Part shown: positions 27,431 to 37,131 of the stretch, one piece after another
Layout of the letters: each line of letters begins with the position of its first letter
How positions within the stretch are numbered: the stretch's first letter is position 1
NCBI RefSeq assembly: GCF_003385395.1
Contig: NZ_QNUG01000012.1
Span: 45,136-109,135 of the forward strand
Direction of reading: 5' to 3'
From: Epilithonimonas hispanica
Lineage (GTDB): Bacteria > Bacteroidota > Bacteroidia > Flavobacteriales > Weeksellaceae
DNA length: 64,000 nt
Position numbers and translations under genes: made by a program
The notes under the pieces: generated by a model
Seen by the model: only the letters and a program-made list of their open reading frames with translations
What the model was told of the DNA's origin: nothing
Databases searched by the model: none

Positions 27431-28558
27431 ATGCCGATTCTTCACCCCGCTTTTACAATACTTCTTATAATACTGATTTTGTTCAGTTTTCATGAGGTAT
27501 ATGGCAATGAAGATAAAAAAACATCTTTAGGCATTTGGATTGTTGCGATTATAATGATTGTGCTATCAGGATTGCGAGGGAATGTGGGGGCAGACTATCC
27601 AATTTATAGATCTTTTTACTTGACGTATTTTCCAACCATAGAGTACTCTGAGCTGATAGATAAAATGCTGATGCGGAAAAGCGACTTGGAAATAGAATGG
27701 ATGTATGTGATGCTGAATAAGTTTGTCTTGTCATTTGGAGGTCCTTTCCAGTCTTTTACATTTGTAAGCGCGTGCATAACGCTCGGGTTGAAACTTTGGA
27801 CATTTAGGAAAGATTCTCCATATCCGATTTTTTCTGCATTGTTATTGTTTATTCCAGGATATTTTATTGCAGATAGTGGACATATGAGGCAGGCGCTTGG
27901 GATGTCTATGTGTATTCTTTCATATCAATTTATCAAAGAAAGAAAGTTATTCTGGTACTTGCTTTGTCTTTACGTTGCTTACGGTTTTCACAAATCTGCA
28001 ATTATCTTTTTACCCGCTTATTGGTTGGTATTGATTCCGCTGAATGCTAATAGGATTTTCTATGCCATTATTACATGCGTCATCCTTTCTCCTTTTCAGA
28101 TATACAAATTGTTTTCGGGTTTTTTAGGAAGTCTTAATCTTCAGGATGTTTCCAATGGATATAATGGCTATATCGGCTACGAAGACAAAGCATCTAGTTT
28201 TATGGATGGAACAATGATTCTTAACTCTTTTTTGTTGATTGTATATGATAAAATGGTCTGTAAAAGAGTTTGGTATTATGAGTACTTGAGGAATATTTTA
28301 GTTTTTGGAGTGTGCCTCTATTTTATTTTCCGAGAGAATCCAGTATTTTCAACAAGATTGGTTGGGGTATATATAGGATTTGCAGCTTTGGTAATTCCTA
28401 ATATTATCTCTGGAATAGATAAACCCAACGTCAAGAGATTTTGGCATTTGTTTTTTGTCTGCTTTATGATTTTTTATTATTTTGTTTTTGCAAGTTATCA
28501 GGGACTTGCGGGAAGGTTTACGCCAGATACTTATAAGAATTTCCTTTGGAGTTATTAA
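27431..28558 (+). CDS. EpsG-family polysaccharide polymerase
   Basis: 375 aa with about 9-10 membrane helices. The motif set GLRGNVGADYPIYRSFY, DSGHMRQALGMSMCILSYQF and YGFHKSAIIFLPAYW is typical of EpsG/Wzy-like polymerases, which join lipid-linked repeat units on the periplasmic side. It is followed at a 8-base gap by another membrane protein of the same block. Confidence 0.8.
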   Translation: MPILHPAFTILLIILILFSFHEVYGNEDKKTSLGIWIVAIIMIVLSGLRGNVGADYPIYRSFYLTYFPTIEYSELIDKMLMRKSDLEIEWMYVMLNKFVLSFGGPFQSFTFVSACITLGLKLWTFRKDSPYPIFSALLLFIPGYFIADSGHMRQALGMSMCILSYQFIKERKLFWYLLCLYVAYGFHKSAIIFLPAYWLVLIPLNANRIFYAIITCVILSPFQIYKLFSGFLGSLNLQDVSNGYNGYIGYEDKASSFMDGTMILNSFLLIVYDKMVCKRVWYYEYLRNILVFGVCLYFIFRENPVFSTRLVGVYIGFAALVIPNIISGIDKPNVKRFWHLFFVCFMIFYYFVFASYQGLAGRFTPDTYKNFLWSY

Positions 28559-28566
28559 TTAAAGCG

Positions 28567-30132
28567 ATGAAAAAAAATATAGTACTTTTAATATTATTTT
28601 TAATTCTTGGATTGTTGATTTTCTACAATATCCAAGTGGTTGTAGATTTTGCGGGACAATATATTTATCCTTTGGATGATGCTTACATTCACCTTTCTAT
28701 GGCGAAGAATTTTGCGGAATTTCAGACTTGGGGCATCACACAATATGAGTTTTCTTCCACCACATCTTCTCCGCTATTCACATTTTTGTTAGCGATTTTG
28801 ATTAAAGTTTTTGGAAACTGGGAATACATTCCTTTGATTGCTAATAGTATCGCAGGAATTGGATTAATATTAATTTTTCACAGATATCTCAAGCAATTTT
28901 CTCAATCAACTTATATCATCATATTATCGTCTGTAGTTTTGCTAATGCCATTGCATCTGATGATTATGACAGGAATGGAGCATGTTTTCCATAGCTTGGC
29001 GATGATTTTGGTTTTACTCCAATTTCAAAAATATCTTGAAGATAAAGCCCCAAGAAATTTCTTGAATCTCGCTTTGTTTTCAATTATCGCAGTAGGTTTC
29101 AGATATGAAAGTTTGTTTTTTATCTTCTTCATTTGCGTTTATCTTTTCTTTGCTAAGAAAGATTATGTTATCAGTATTGCTTTAGGATTATTTGCTATCA
29201 CGCCAGTTTTGGTTTATGGTTGGATTTCTATTGAGCACGGCTCATTTTTCTTGCCTAATTCTTTAATTCTAAAAGGAAATACCAATGACGGAATTGTCGG
29301 ATTCTTAACAAGAGTGGCAGGAAATGCTTATCGTGGGATTTCTGTTTTGATATTGATTTTAATATTATTAATTCAGATTTTCAAAAACTCAAAAAACCAA
29401 AAATCCTCAAACTCTCAGACTCCCCAAGTTCCCAAAAATGCCATTCCGTTTGTCGTGTTTTGTGGATTTGTGGTTCACCTTTTGTTTGCTAATTTCGGTT
29501 GGCTGATTCGTTATGAATCTTATCTTGTTGTCGTGATTTTATTTGCGATTATTCCTTTTGTGGATGAGGTTTTTCAGGGAAATGCTACCAACAAAATTCT
29601 AAAATTCGGAACTGTTTTTCTTTTGTTGATTACATGTTATATAAGATTTGGGACAACATTGAAACAACAGAAAATTGCTTCCAAAAATATCTTTGACCAG
29701 CAGATTCAATTGGCGGATTTTCTTCATCAATATTACAGAAACTCAAGAGTTGTTGCCAATGATATTGGTGCGATTACTTATTTTAATAACATTCATCTTT
29801 TGGACACTTACGGTTTGGGAAGTATCGACGTGGCAAAATTGAGAAAGGACGATCATGGAAAGTTTCTGGATAATAAAAACCTTCAGGATTATGTTGCTGA
29901 AACTGCAAAAAATGAAATGTTTGATTTGGCTTTGGTTTTTGATGAATGGGTAAAAATGCCAGATTATTTTACCAAAGTTGGAACGCTGACGATTCAGAAT
30001 AATTACATATGTGGAGGAACTACGGTTTCTTTTTATGCTGTGCAAAAAGAAAATACGCTTAGACTTAAGAATCAACTGATTCAATTTTCTAAGGAAACAC
30101 CAAAAGATGTTATTGTAAAAATTGTAAAATAA
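28567..30132 (+). CDS. GT-C-type membrane glycosyltransferase, ArnT/PMT-like
   Basis: 521 aa from the ATG at 28567; a TTG at 28546 would overlap the polymerase gene. Early LDDAYIHLSMAKNFAEF holds the acidic DD of the first periplasmic loop, common in GT-C enzymes. TTSSPLFTFLLAI and about ten further helices follow. The last ~110 residues form a soluble periplasmic-like domain. Probably transfers a sugar from a polyprenyl carrier to a surface glycan or protein. Confidence 0.7.
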   Translation: MKKNIVLLILFLILGLLIFYNIQVVVDFAGQYIYPLDDAYIHLSMAKNFAEFQTWGITQYEFSSTTSSPLFTFLLAILIKVFGNWEYIPLIANSIAGIGLILIFHRYLKQFSQSTYIIILSSVVLLMPLHLMIMTGMEHVFHSLAMILVLLQFQKYLEDKAPRNFLNLALFSIIAVGFRYESLFFIFFICVYLFFAKKDYVISIALGLFAITPVLVYGWISIEHGSFFLPNSLILKGNTNDGIVGFLTRVAGNAYRGISVLILILILLIQIFKNSKNQKSSNSQTPQVPKNAIPFVVFCGFVVHLLFANFGWLIRYESYLVVVILFAIIPFVDEVFQGNATNKILKFGTVFLLLITCYIRFGTTLKQQKIASKNIFDQQIQLADFLHQYYRNSRVVANDIGAITYFNNIHLLDTYGLGSIDVAKLRKDDHGKFLDNKNLQDYVAETAKNEMFDLALVFDEWVKMPDYFTKVGTLTIQNNYICGGTTVSFYAVQKENTLRLKNQLIQFSKETPKDVIVKIVK

Positions 30133-30195
30133 AATTGAAACGCAAAGTCGCAAGATTTTTTAAGAAAATTCCGTCTTTGTGATAAAAAATAAATT

Positions 30196-31266
30196 ATGGA
30201 ATTCGAAGACTTTATTATTGCTCCCAGAAAAATTAGGACAGAAAAATGGCAAATTGGAGACAGAATCATCAATGAAATAAAAGAAGATAGCATTGTTCTC
30301 CTTTTTGTTTCAGATTACAGAGGTGCTGATGGAGATGCAGAAAGTCAGGATTTTACAGGCATCAGAAAAGAGTTTTACAAATTATCTCAACTCGATTTTG
30401 AGATTCCGATTGTGGATTTGGGCGATTTGGTTTCCGGAAGAACGCCTCAGGATTCTCATTATATTTTGCAGGAAGTTCTCTCGGCTTGTCATTACAAAGG
30501 CGCAATTCCTGTGATTGTTGGCGGAAGCAATGATTTTGCTTTTTCATTGTTTTCTGCGCTCAATTTTCATCAGCAAGACATCAATTATACTCAAATCAGC
30601 AATGTTGTTTCTCTGAAGCAGGAAGAAGAAATCCACGAATCCAATTTTCTAAGTAAAATATTAGGTTCCAAAAACTTCTCGATAAAAAACTATCATCATC
30701 TTGGTTATCAGAAACATTTGAACGAAATGGATTCTGTGAAACTTATCAAAGAAGTCCAGTTTGATATTATCAGATTGGCTGAAATGATGAATTCTACAGA
30801 GAAAACAGAACCTTATTTCCGAAAAGCTGATTTGGTAACCATTAATTGTGATGCAGTTGAAAGTTTTGCCGAGGCTTTTTCTATGAATCCTCAAGTCAAT
30901 GGACTCAACAGAAGAGAAATTTGTGCTTATATGAAAGAAATCGGGTTGAGTGAAAAACTGAAATCTGTTGGGATTTTCAATTACAATATCTATTCTGATT
31001 CTCAGCTCAATCATCAGCTTTTGGCTCAAATGATTTGGTATTTGATAGAAGGAATTAATATTCAAAAATCGCATCCGAAAGAGAAATCTTATGAGACTTT
31101 TTATGTTTTGATTAATGATTCTCAGTATGCTTTTAAAAGAGAGGTTTTCAGCAATCTTTGGTATTTTGGAGAGGATGAGAATATTGATAATTGTATCCCT
31201 TGTTCTCGCTCTGATTTTGATGAAGCTAAAAGAGGTTTTCTAAGTCCGAGATTTACAAGAAATTAA
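30196..31266 (+). CDS. Arginase/formimidoylglutamase-fold protein with degenerate metal site
   Basis: 356 aa with the ureohydrolase fold outline. The signature sites are altered: the usual GGDH is VIVGGSNDFAF, the DAHxD position reads ISNVVSL, and the SxDxDxxxP site reads TINCDAVES. The two-manganese cluster is therefore probably missing, and the protein may not be a hydrolase. Homologues are often labelled formimidoylglutamase. It ends with SPRFTRN. hutF and hutG lie about 17 kb away, so a link to histidine catabolism is possible but unproven. Confidence 0.75.
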   Translation: MEFEDFIIAPRKIRTEKWQIGDRIINEIKEDSIVLLFVSDYRGADGDAESQDFTGIRKEFYKLSQLDFEIPIVDLGDLVSGRTPQDSHYILQEVLSACHYKGAIPVIVGGSNDFAFSLFSALNFHQQDINYTQISNVVSLKQEEEIHESNFLSKILGSKNFSIKNYHHLGYQKHLNEMDSVKLIKEVQFDIIRLAEMMNSTEKTEPYFRKADLVTINCDAVESFAEAFSMNPQVNGLNRREICAYMKEIGLSEKLKSVGIFNYNIYSDSQLNHQLLAQMIWYLIEGINIQKSHPKEKSYETFYVLINDSQYAFKREVFSNLWYFGEDENIDNCIPCSRSDFDEAKRGFLSPRFTRN

Positions 31267-31390
31267 TAAAAACCACATAGACATATAGCAAATAATATTT
31301 TAAAAAGTAAAAATAGGCTTATCAAAATCTATTTGTCCTTAAGTTTTTCAAGAAACGATGTGCCTATGTTGTTAAAAATTCAAAATAGAA

Positions 31391-32395
31391 ATGACTCCAA
31401 TTTCTGACATTAAAGTTTCAATCATTGTTCCGGTTTATAATGTTGAATTATATCTGGAAAAATGTCTGCTGTCATTAGTCAATCAAACGTTGCAAGACAT
31501 CGAAATTCTTGTGGTGAACGACGGAAGCAAAGACCAATCTCAAAAAATTATTGAGAATTTTCAGCAAAAATATCCCAACAAAATTTTTGGTTTCATCAAG
31601 GAAAATGGAGGCTTGAGCGATGCCAGAAATTTCGGAATAGATAAAGCAAAAGGTCAATATCTCGGTTTTGTAGACAGCGATGATTATGTTTCCGCAACGA
31701 TGTTTGAAGAGATGTACAATCTGGCTGAAAAACACAATGCTCAAATGGCGATTTGTAATCTTCAAAAAGTTGATGAAAATGGAAATGTGACTCAGAAACT
31801 GACTCAGGTTCCCAACTTTCCTGAGAAAATTATTCTCGAAAACAATCTTTCCGTTTTTTCTGATATTTCTTATTTTGCTTGTAATAAATTATTTAAGAAA
31901 GAATTGTTTCAAGATAAAAGATTCAAAAAAGGAATTCATTTTGAAGATATTGAACTGATTCCGCAGTTGTTGCTTGAGTGCGAAACCTTAGCATTTACAC
32001 CCAATTATCATTATCAATATCTGGAAAGGCAGGATTCTATCAGTAAAAGTCATACAACAAAAGGTCTTGATATTTTGAACGCTGTGAAAACTGTGAGTGA
32101 AAAATTTAATCAAAGCAGATTTTCAAATCAGAAAAAAGCTTTGAAGGATTTTCAAATTTTGGAAGGCGTTTATACTTTTTTGGCTTATCTGGCATTTGTA
32201 AAAGATGAGACTGATTTTTACAATATGTCGAAAAAAATGGATAACTTTATTGAAACTAACGGTCTAAAGACTAAAGATATATTCCAATATAAGCGGTTTG
32301 GTAAGAATTATCTATTATCTTTGTCTACAAGAAAAAAAATTTATTACATCCTAAGCTTGTTAAGATTTAGGAAGATTGTCAGGATATTGACATGA
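31391..32395 (+). CDS. Family 2 glycosyltransferase
   Basis: 334 aa. GT-A core: VSIIVPVYNVELYLEKCL, ILVVNDGSKDQS, GGLSDARNFGIDKAKGQYLGFVDSDDYV, with DSDD as metal/nucleotide site. The C-terminal part is helical and soluble. It would add one sugar to the lipid-linked repeat unit of the surface polysaccharide made by the neighbouring genes. Preceded by a 124-base gap with an imperfect inverted repeat. Confidence 0.88.
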   Translation: MTPISDIKVSIIVPVYNVELYLEKCLLSLVNQTLQDIEILVVNDGSKDQSQKIIENFQQKYPNKIFGFIKENGGLSDARNFGIDKAKGQYLGFVDSDDYVSATMFEEMYNLAEKHNAQMAICNLQKVDENGNVTQKLTQVPNFPEKIILENNLSVFSDISYFACNKLFKKELFQDKRFKKGIHFEDIELIPQLLLECETLAFTPNYHYQYLERQDSISKSHTTKGLDILNAVKTVSEKFNQSRFSNQKKALKDFQILEGVYTFLAYLAFVKDETDFYNMSKKMDNFIETNGLKTKDIFQYKRFGKNYLLSLSTRKKIYYILSLLRFRKIVRILT

Positions 32396-32425
32396 AAAAA
32401 TAACAATATAAGCTAAAAACACAGA

Positions 32426-33532
32426 ATGAATAATTTCGAAACTTTTATAGAAAGTACCGGAATCTCTTTTTTTTATTTTAAGCTGTTGCTAGGTTTTTTC
32501 TTTTCTTTTTTGATAACGTACTTAGCAATACCTACAATTATAAAAATATCCAGAAGAAAAAATCTGATGGATGAGCCTGGAGCTAGAAGTTCACATCTTA
32601 GGAAAATTCCAAATCTTGGAGGTATTGCGATATTCTTTTCTTTAGGCGTCTGTGCTCCCATATTTGCATACGAATTATTCGACCGCTATAAGTTTCTGTT
32701 TGCCTCATTCATAATCTTGTTTTTTGTTGGCGTAATGGATGATATTATGGTTCTAAGAGCTTATAAAAAGCTTTTGGCTCAGATTCTAGTTTCTGCATTG
32801 TTGGTTATAGGTTCTGATGTTCGTATTAGAAGTCTTTTCGGATTGTTTGGTGTTTATGAAATTAATTATTATGTGAGTATTTTGTTCAGTATTCTTACAT
32901 TTATAATTCTTATTAATGCTTTTAATTTGATTGATGGGATTGATGGGCTTGCAGGTAGTTACTCTGTAGTTACAAGTGCATTATTTGGGGTTAGTTTTTT
33001 TAGATTGGGTAATCATAATGATCCCCTTGTTATTTTGTGTGCTATTATTATAGCGGCATCTTTAGGTTTTCTAATTTATAACTTGTCTAATAAAAGAAGC
33101 TCAAAAATCTTTATGGGAGATACTGGATCTATGATTTTAGGATTTTTACTAGCTTTTACAGGGATTTCATTTATAGAAATTTTTATTGCAAAAAGAGATG
33201 ACGTTTTTTATCATTTGCAATCTGCTCCTGTTATAGCAGTTGCGATCTTGATTTTACCAATTATTGATACACTTACTGTTATTATAACAAGGATTTATCA
33301 TAAAAAGTCGATTTTATCTCCAGATAAAAATCATATCCATCACAAATTACTTAACCTTGGGCTAACCCATAAACGTTCAACGGCTTATATCATAGCTTAC
33401 TTTTTATTAATTGTCACTGTGGCTTATTTTCTAAGGCATTTTGATATTAACCTATTATTAGTTTTTATTATGATTTTAGGCTTTTTAGGGGCTTATTTGC
33501 CAATATTGTTACTGAAATTCAAAAAAGATTAA
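32426..33532 (+). CDS. WecA/MraY-family undecaprenyl-phosphate sugar-1-phosphate transferase
   Basis: 368 aa with about 11 membrane helices. Motifs: DEPGARSSHLRKIPNLGG, DDIMVLRAYKKL, AFNLIDGIDGLAG, MGDTGSM and HIHHKLLNLG, all matching the WecA branch (catalytic Asp and Mg2+ sites). It starts glycan synthesis by putting a HexNAc-1-phosphate on undecaprenyl phosphate. It is followed by the Wza-like and Wzc-like genes. Confidence 0.92.
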   Translation: MNNFETFIESTGISFFYFKLLLGFFFSFLITYLAIPTIIKISRRKNLMDEPGARSSHLRKIPNLGGIAIFFSLGVCAPIFAYELFDRYKFLFASFIILFFVGVMDDIMVLRAYKKLLAQILVSALLVIGSDVRIRSLFGLFGVYEINYYVSILFSILTFIILINAFNLIDGIDGLAGSYSVVTSALFGVSFFRLGNHNDPLVILCAIIIAASLGFLIYNLSNKRSSKIFMGDTGSMILGFLLAFTGISFIEIFIAKRDDVFYHLQSAPVIAVAILILPIIDTLTVIITRIYHKKSILSPDKNHIHHKLLNLGLTHKRSTAYIIAYFLLIVTVAYFLRHFDINLLLVFIMILGFLGAYLPILLLKFKKD

Positions 33533-33561
33533 AATTGTTATATTGTTGAAAAAAAACATTC

Positions 33562-34440
33562 ATGAAGAATCGATATTTATTTAATATATTTTTATTACTC
33601 ATTCTATTGGGTTTGTCATCTTGTGTTACAAAGAAAGATATTCGTTATCTACAACCTAGTGAGAGTCTTACTATTAATGAAGAGGGATTGGTTCCTTATA
33701 ATGTTCCAGAATATAGAGTTACAAAAGGTGATATCCTAACCCTTAATGTTGTTACAACTCCTAAAGGGGATGCCGCTCAATTTTATTCTTCTCTTAATAC
33801 TTCGTCATTAGGTGCTGGAGCAACTACTCAACAAAACGTAGCGGGTGGAGCTCAAGCAGGAGGAGCTCAGGGAGGAAATGGAACAGGAGGTAATGCTACA
33901 TTTTATTTTAATGGTTTGAAGGTGGATTCTAATGGAGATGTTAATATTTTTGGAATTGGATATATCAAGGCAGAAGGACGAACCGTGGAGGATATGACCA
34001 AAGAGATACAAACGCGTGTTAACGAGAATTTTTTACAAGGAAAGTCCGAAGTTAGACTTAACTTGGACGGCATTAGATATTATATATTAGGAGATATGGA
34101 AACCATTGGTGTGACAGGTGAAAAAACAGCTTATGTTACCCAGCTCAACATTATGCAAGCTCTTGCGATGAACGGTGGATTAAACCGTACAGTAGATAGA
34201 AAAAGTGTAACCATTCATAGAAAATATCCGGAAGGTATCAAGACTGCAAAATTGGATCTTACACGAGAAGATGCTATGAACTCACCTTACTATTGGTTGC
34301 AAAATGGAGATATTATCTATCTGAATACTAATGGTAAGAGCATCAATGGATTTGGAAAAGAGCCGGTTCAGACTTTAACAACAGGTGTATCTCTTATTAC
34401 AACAGCTTTGTCTATCTATTTATTAATTAATAATTTATAA
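33562..34440 (+). CDS. Wza-like polysaccharide export lipoprotein
   Basis: 292 aa. Lipoprotein signal ends at LGLSSC. The polysaccharide export domain follows (YRVTKGDILTLNVV), then an insert rich in Gly/Ala/Asn (residues about 85-110, GGAQAGGAQGGNGTGGN), then a SLBB-like domain (YYILGDMETIGVTGEKTAY). The C-terminal hydrophobic stretch LITTALSIYLLI is a possible outer-membrane helix. It forms the outer-membrane channel for the exported glycan. Stop and next start overlap (TAATG). Confidence 0.9.
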   Translation: MKNRYLFNIFLLLILLGLSSCVTKKDIRYLQPSESLTINEEGLVPYNVPEYRVTKGDILTLNVVTTPKGDAAQFYSSLNTSSLGAGATTQQNVAGGAQAGGAQGGNGTGGNATFYFNGLKVDSNGDVNIFGIGYIKAEGRTVEDMTKEIQTRVNENFLQGKSEVRLNLDGIRYYILGDMETIGVTGEKTAYVTQLNIMQALAMNGGLNRTVDRKSVTIHRKYPEGIKTAKLDLTREDAMNSPYYWLQNGDIIYLNTNGKSINGFGKEPVQTLTTGVSLITTALSIYLLINNL

Positions 34441-36950
34441 TGATTCCTGATAAAAACGGAAAAAGTACGCAAGACACGGCTCAAGTTGCTGAAAAAATGG
34501 GTTCATTCAATTTGTTTGATCCGCTTCATTTTGTGCAAAGAGTTCTTCGTAACTGGTATTGGTTTGTGATTTTGGGCTTTTTAGGATATTGCATTTCATA
34601 TGTCTATAGCAAGTACTACGCCCAAAGGATATATTCTTCTAGTCTTTCATTAAGTATATCCAATAATACAGCGAGCTATTTTACGCCCAATCAATCCATT
34701 AATTTTATTTGGGGACAAGGCGGAAACCAAGATGGTGTCTATCTGAAAAAAATATTACTATCTAGAAGTCATAATGAATATCTAGTAAAAAAGCTAAATC
34801 TTAATACGAATTATACTACCAAAGGTCTTATCAAAACAACCTATCTTGACGAGGAAGATAGTCCGGTTTTTCTTGAAATAGATAAGGACCATTTACAGCA
34901 AGTTAATTTCCCAATCAATATTATCCCTAAGGGAAAAGATCGTTATGAAATTACCTTGCCGGAAGAAGGTTTATCGAGAAATCTTTACAATTATAATACA
35001 GAGTCAATAGAAACGGTTGCTTCTTATCCCAGACCAAATCCAAAAGTTATAAAAGTTAATGAATGGTATGAAACGCCTAATCTGAAATTTAAATTAGTAC
35101 CTAATCCAACACCTAGTAATTTGGGATTGGAAAACATAATGGTGACTTTGATACCTGTGAATCAGGCTGTGAATAGTATTATAGGAACTCTTTCTGTAGA
35201 TTTTGACAAGGAATTGACCTCTATTATGGTTATTAGTAAATCTGGATATAATCTTAACGGAACAGTTAATTTTCTAAATAGCTCTGTACAAGAATTGATC
35301 AAAAAAAGATTGTTAGATCAGAATACGGTTGATCAAAATACCGTAGAATATCTTAGTGAGAATCTTACCACCATCAGAAAAAAACTAGACTCTAGTGGTG
35401 TTGTACTCAATAACCTAAAAATCAATAATCGCCTATTCGATATGGCTAATATCGATTCTAAAACTTTACAAAAGCTCACAGATTTAGAAACTCAGAAGGC
35501 AGAATTGACAATGAAAATTAATTCGTTAAATGAAATTAGAAATTCTGTTGGAACCAATAATATTGAGAAGATTATTAGTTTAAATTTAGCTGGAATAGAG
35601 GATGGAACTTTTAATGCTTCTGTCTCAGAATTAAAACAATTGTACGCAAAACGTAGAGAATTGGCACAAGTATATACGCCTAATTCCGAACCAATGCGTG
35701 AAATAAACCGATTGATAAACGAGGCTAAATATACTTCGCAAGACGGATTGAAAAAATATTTTCAAGGTTATTACGATAGATTAACTGATTTGAATACTAA
35801 CATTGCCAAAATTGATGAAGAGCTGATTACCCTTCCAGAGAAGCAACGTTTGTTCTTGGATGCCCAGAGAGGATATGACATTATAGAAAGCACCTACAAT
35901 ACACTCTTGTCTGAACAAGCAAAATCCCAGATGAGAGTAGCAACCAATCAAAGTAATCTGAATGTTATAGACAAAGCAAAAAATCTTGGTCAGGGACCAA
36001 TTGCTCCAGACGTTAATGCGACTAAAATTCAAATTATAGGAGGTCTCTTGTTTATTCCACTTTTGTTTTTAGTATTAGGGGAGTTATTAGATAACAAAAT
36101 AAGGAATCTTAAAGAGTTGCTGTCCGCAACTAGGATACCTCTCCTTGGTGTTATTGGACATAATAATAACGACAATAACCTGACGGTGTTGGAAGAGCCA
36201 AAGTCTTCGATATCAGAAGCTTTTAGGGCGGTTAGGGCTAACTTACGATTTTTATTTGACGAGGAGCAAAAAAGTAAAGTTATCCTTATAACATCATCCA
36301 TTAGTGGAGAAGGAAAAACTTATGTTTCCATTAATATAGCTTCAGTTTTAGGTCTTAGTGGGAAAAAAGCAGTTCTGCTAGGGATGGATCTTAGAAAACC
36401 GAAAATTTTTGGAGATTTTAAAATTAATAATAAAAATGGAATTTCTAATTATCTTACAGGGCAGGTAGAATTGGAGGATATCATTAATCATACCAGTATA
36501 CCAGGGTTGGATGTTATTACTTCCGGGCCAATTCCTCCTAACCCATCAGAGTTATTGATGAGTGATCATAATATGAAATTCATAGATAGGTTAAAAGACG
36601 TCTATGAGTATGTTATTATTGATTCGCCTCCGGTGGGATTGGTAGCGGATTCATTTGAACTAATTAAAAAAGCTGATACAACAATTTATGTCGTTCGTCA
36701 CGAATATACGGAGAAGCATATGTTGAGAATGATTAGTGAGAAATATTTTAATAAGGAAATTTCAAACTTAGGTTTGGTTTATAATGATTTTGTTGTGAAG
36801 CAAGGTTATGGCTACGGCTATGGTTTTGGCTACGGTTATGGTTACGGCTATGGCTATGGTTACGGCTATTTTGACGAGGACAAAAACTATAAAGAACCCA
36901 CAATTATCAAAATTCGAAACAAGTTGAAAATGTTTTTTAACAGAAATTAA
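34440..36950 (+). CDS. Wzc-like polysaccharide co-polymerase with BY-kinase domain
   Basis: 836 aa. N-terminal Wzz domain with a first helix (WFVILGFLGYCISYVYSKYY) and a second near residue 535. A cytoplasmic tyrosine-kinase domain follows: Walker A ISGEGKTYVS (about 620), Walker A' GMDLRKP, Walker B VIIDSPP. Near the C-terminus is a run of alternating Tyr-Gly (about residues 787-810), then FDEDKNYKEP; in BY-kinases the C-terminal Tyr cluster is autophosphorylated and controls oligomerisation. It regulates chain length together with the Wza-like protein. The periplasmic part is coiled-coil-rich. Confidence 0.92.
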   Translation: MIPDKNGKSTQDTAQVAEKMGSFNLFDPLHFVQRVLRNWYWFVILGFLGYCISYVYSKYYAQRIYSSSLSLSISNNTASYFTPNQSINFIWGQGGNQDGVYLKKILLSRSHNEYLVKKLNLNTNYTTKGLIKTTYLDEEDSPVFLEIDKDHLQQVNFPINIIPKGKDRYEITLPEEGLSRNLYNYNTESIETVASYPRPNPKVIKVNEWYETPNLKFKLVPNPTPSNLGLENIMVTLIPVNQAVNSIIGTLSVDFDKELTSIMVISKSGYNLNGTVNFLNSSVQELIKKRLLDQNTVDQNTVEYLSENLTTIRKKLDSSGVVLNNLKINNRLFDMANIDSKTLQKLTDLETQKAELTMKINSLNEIRNSVGTNNIEKIISLNLAGIEDGTFNASVSELKQLYAKRRELAQVYTPNSEPMREINRLINEAKYTSQDGLKKYFQGYYDRLTDLNTNIAKIDEELITLPEKQRLFLDAQRGYDIIESTYNTLLSEQAKSQMRVATNQSNLNVIDKAKNLGQGPIAPDVNATKIQIIGGLLFIPLLFLVLGELLDNKIRNLKELLSATRIPLLGVIGHNNNDNNLTVLEEPKSSISEAFRAVRANLRFLFDEEQKSKVILITSSISGEGKTYVSINIASVLGLSGKKAVLLGMDLRKPKIFGDFKINNKNGISNYLTGQVELEDIINHTSIPGLDVITSGPIPPNPSELLMSDHNMKFIDRLKDVYEYVIIDSPPVGLVADSFELIKKADTTIYVVRHEYTEKHMLRMISEKYFNKEISNLGLVYNDFVVKQGYGYGYGFGYGYGYGYGYGYGYFDEDKNYKEPTIIKIRNKLKMFFNRN
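36809..36872 (+). repeat. In-gene GGYTAY repeat encoding Tyr-Gly run
   Basis: About ten hexamers of GG(C/T)TA(C/T) with one TTT (Phe) variant encode YGYGYGFGYGYGYG-type sequence at the kinase tail. Such a tract can change length by slippage in whole-codon steps. Confidence 0.8.
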
Positions 36951-37062
36951 AAGCGATTACAAAGGTGTTTTATTGTTTTTTTGTAGAATATTTTGCGGAT
37001 ATGTTCGTTTTTATAACAAGAAATTATATTTTTTTGACCTTATTTAACTTATCATTAAGAAG

Positions 37063-37091
37063 TTTCTTAAACTAAAAATGTTTTATATTTG
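37063..37091 (+). promoter_or_regulatory. Promoter of the DUF6089-uppS-bamA operon
   Basis: -7 box TATATTTG at 37084-37091, with TTTC at 37063 as a weak -33 box, 17-base spacing. It implies that the ATG at 37132, not the one at 37078, is the real start of the next gene. Confidence 0.55.
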
Positions 37092-37131
37092 CACCAAATT
37101 TTTTAATAAAAGACGCACCAGTATCTTGAAA

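Noticed and set aside
36809..36872. GGYTAY repeat as a CRISPR or minisatellite outside a gene
   Set aside because: It is in frame in the kinase gene, codes alternating Tyr-Gly, and has no spacers.
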